Source: Arthrobacter sp. AZCC_0090 (GTDB lineage: Bacteria; Actinomycetota; Actinomycetes; Actinomycetales; Micrococcaceae). Taken from it: a stretch of DNA of 64,000 nucleotides. Positions within the stretch are counted from its first letter, which is position 1; each line of letters begins with the position of its first letter. Positions 63,436-64,000 of the stretch are shown here, in pieces. The notes under the pieces are model-generated. The model was not told where the DNA came from and did no database searches. It was given only the letters and a program-made list of their open reading frames with translations. Where the stretch lies: assembly GCF_014207375.1 (NCBI RefSeq), contig NZ_JACHEE010000004.1:186001-250000 (forward strand), read 5' to 3'. A program made the position numbers and the translations under genes.

Positions 63436-64000
63436 TCACGGAGTCCGTGAGGCCGTTTCCTTGCCACTCACCCGCGCCGTGTTGTCCGCACCGTACGTGA
63501 AGACCATGTAATTGGATGAAGTAACGTCCCCGTTGGCGTCGAATCCGATGGTGCCGGACTCACCGTCGTAGTCCGGGAGCTTGGCCCCCTTCAGCACCTC
63601 CACGCAATCCTTGTATGACGCACAGGACGTGCGCTCTTTCGACGCCGCATCACCCGACGTCGGACGGACCCCGCCGGACACGGTGGTGAGCCAAGCGGCG
63701 ATCGAGGCCCCGGCGTCGTCGTTCGCGGCCGCCGCGGCAAGCGCCGCGAGAGTGACGGCGTCGTACGTTTCGGCTGCGTACGTCGTGTCCTTGAGTTTGG
63801 GGTCGATCCCCGTCAGACCGGCTTGGAACTCCACACTCGGGAAGACGCCTGGAAGAATTCCGCGCGCACCGTCGAGGCCACCGGCACCGAGCGCGGTTCC
63901 GTATTGGCGAATGGCGCCGTCGCTCAAGAGCAGCTTCTTGCCACTCAGCCCCGCGTTGAGAAGCTCTGCCAGGGCACCTTGGGCACCGCCACGGGCAACC
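63436..64000 (-). CDS. Branched-chain amino-acid ABC binding protein, 5' end outside window
   Basis: The C-terminal 187 residues of a Peripla_BP_6 (LivK-type) protein. The frame is open to the right edge and ends at 63436. Recognisable parts are AAETYDAVTLAALAAAAANDD, a disulfide-forming CASYKDC pair and SGTIGFDANGDVTSSNYMVF, a family signature near the C-terminus. Signal peptide and lipobox would be beyond the window. Confidence 0.85.
   Translation of the reverse strand, partial: VARGGAQGALAELLNAGLSGKKLLLSDGAIRQYGTALGAGGLDGARGILPGVFPSVEFQAGLTGIDPKLKDTTYAAETYDAVTLAALAAAAANDDAGASIAAWLTTVSGGVRPTSGDAASKERTSCASYKDCVEVLKGAKLPDYDGESGTIGFDANGDVTSSNYMVFTYGADNTARVSGKETASRTP

Overview
The window is 64 kb of high-GC chromosomal DNA from an actinobacterium, most likely Arthrobacter or a close relative (Paenarthrobacter, Pseudarthrobacter). 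The reasons are frequent GTG/TTG starts, a GroEL gene without a neighbouring groES but behind CIRCE operators, two ydaO-type leaders in front of cell-wall hydrolases, a DtxR/IdeR-type regulator, and typical actinobacterial families (DUF3027, DUF6457, DUF6314, Septum_form, XPB helicase pair). The genus is inferred from gene content; no marker gene was compared. I see no insertion sequence, prophage or CRISPR array.

Layout. 1-2289: 5' part of pcrA/uvrD (-). 2529-5619: histidine kinase, a kinase-like membrane protein without ATPase motifs, and a LuxR-type response regulator whose receiver lacks the phospho-acceptor Asp. 5616-11695 (-): a surface-protein locus with a choice-of-anchor-G-like protein, a 61-aa LALTG mini-protein, a GT2 glycosyltransferase, an exosortase-like transpeptidase, a Septum_form-like lipoprotein and a large membrane protein. 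12044-12415: a 52-bp tandem repeat. 12411-15500: IMPase, membrane protein, TPR protein and, divergent from it, a secreted peptide with four ATGWWPN repeats. 15560-18554 (-): GGDEF-EAL protein, a frameshifted SpoIIAA/STAS-like gene and a membrane protein. 18697-19660: tRNA-Arg(CCU), with a CDS starting two bases after it, and a NUDIX gene. 19789-26062: a c-di-GMP module (GT2-PilZ synthase, hybrid kinase, REC-GGDEF) with 4-bp overlaps throughout.

26230-29810 (-): ABC exporter and ABC-F protein, the latter behind a leader-peptide/hairpin region. 30037-31475: HTH-like protein and 7-TM partner. 31739-34061: polar amino-acid ABC importer behind an attenuator-like leader. 34144-37170 (-): GH38 alpha-mannosidase. 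37337-42949 (-): mobA, DUF6457, moeA, fdhF-like oxidoreductase and fdhD, a compact molybdo-enzyme operon. 42987-45916 (-): HNH endonuclease, then NlpC/P60 and M23 hydrolases, each behind its own c-di-AMP (ydaO) riboswitch. 46059-50820: DtxR regulator, serC, MFS transporter, DUF3027, cold-shock protein. 51083-55199: helicase-associated protein and XPB helicase. 55235-59919: small protein, lysG/lysE, OmpR-type two-component system, WXG100 protein. 60026-64000: RNase HI fused to a SnoaL-like domain, a 32-bp repeat, groEL with two CIRCE elements, and the 3' part of a branched-chain amino-acid binding protein.

Themes. Cell envelope and surface biology dominate. The strongest candidates for undescribed biology are the multi-copy secreted peptide facing a TPR protein (14000-15500), the exosortase/choice-of-anchor/LALTG locus (5616-11695), the ABC-F leader (29811-29980), and the tRNA-CDS junction at 18769-18771.
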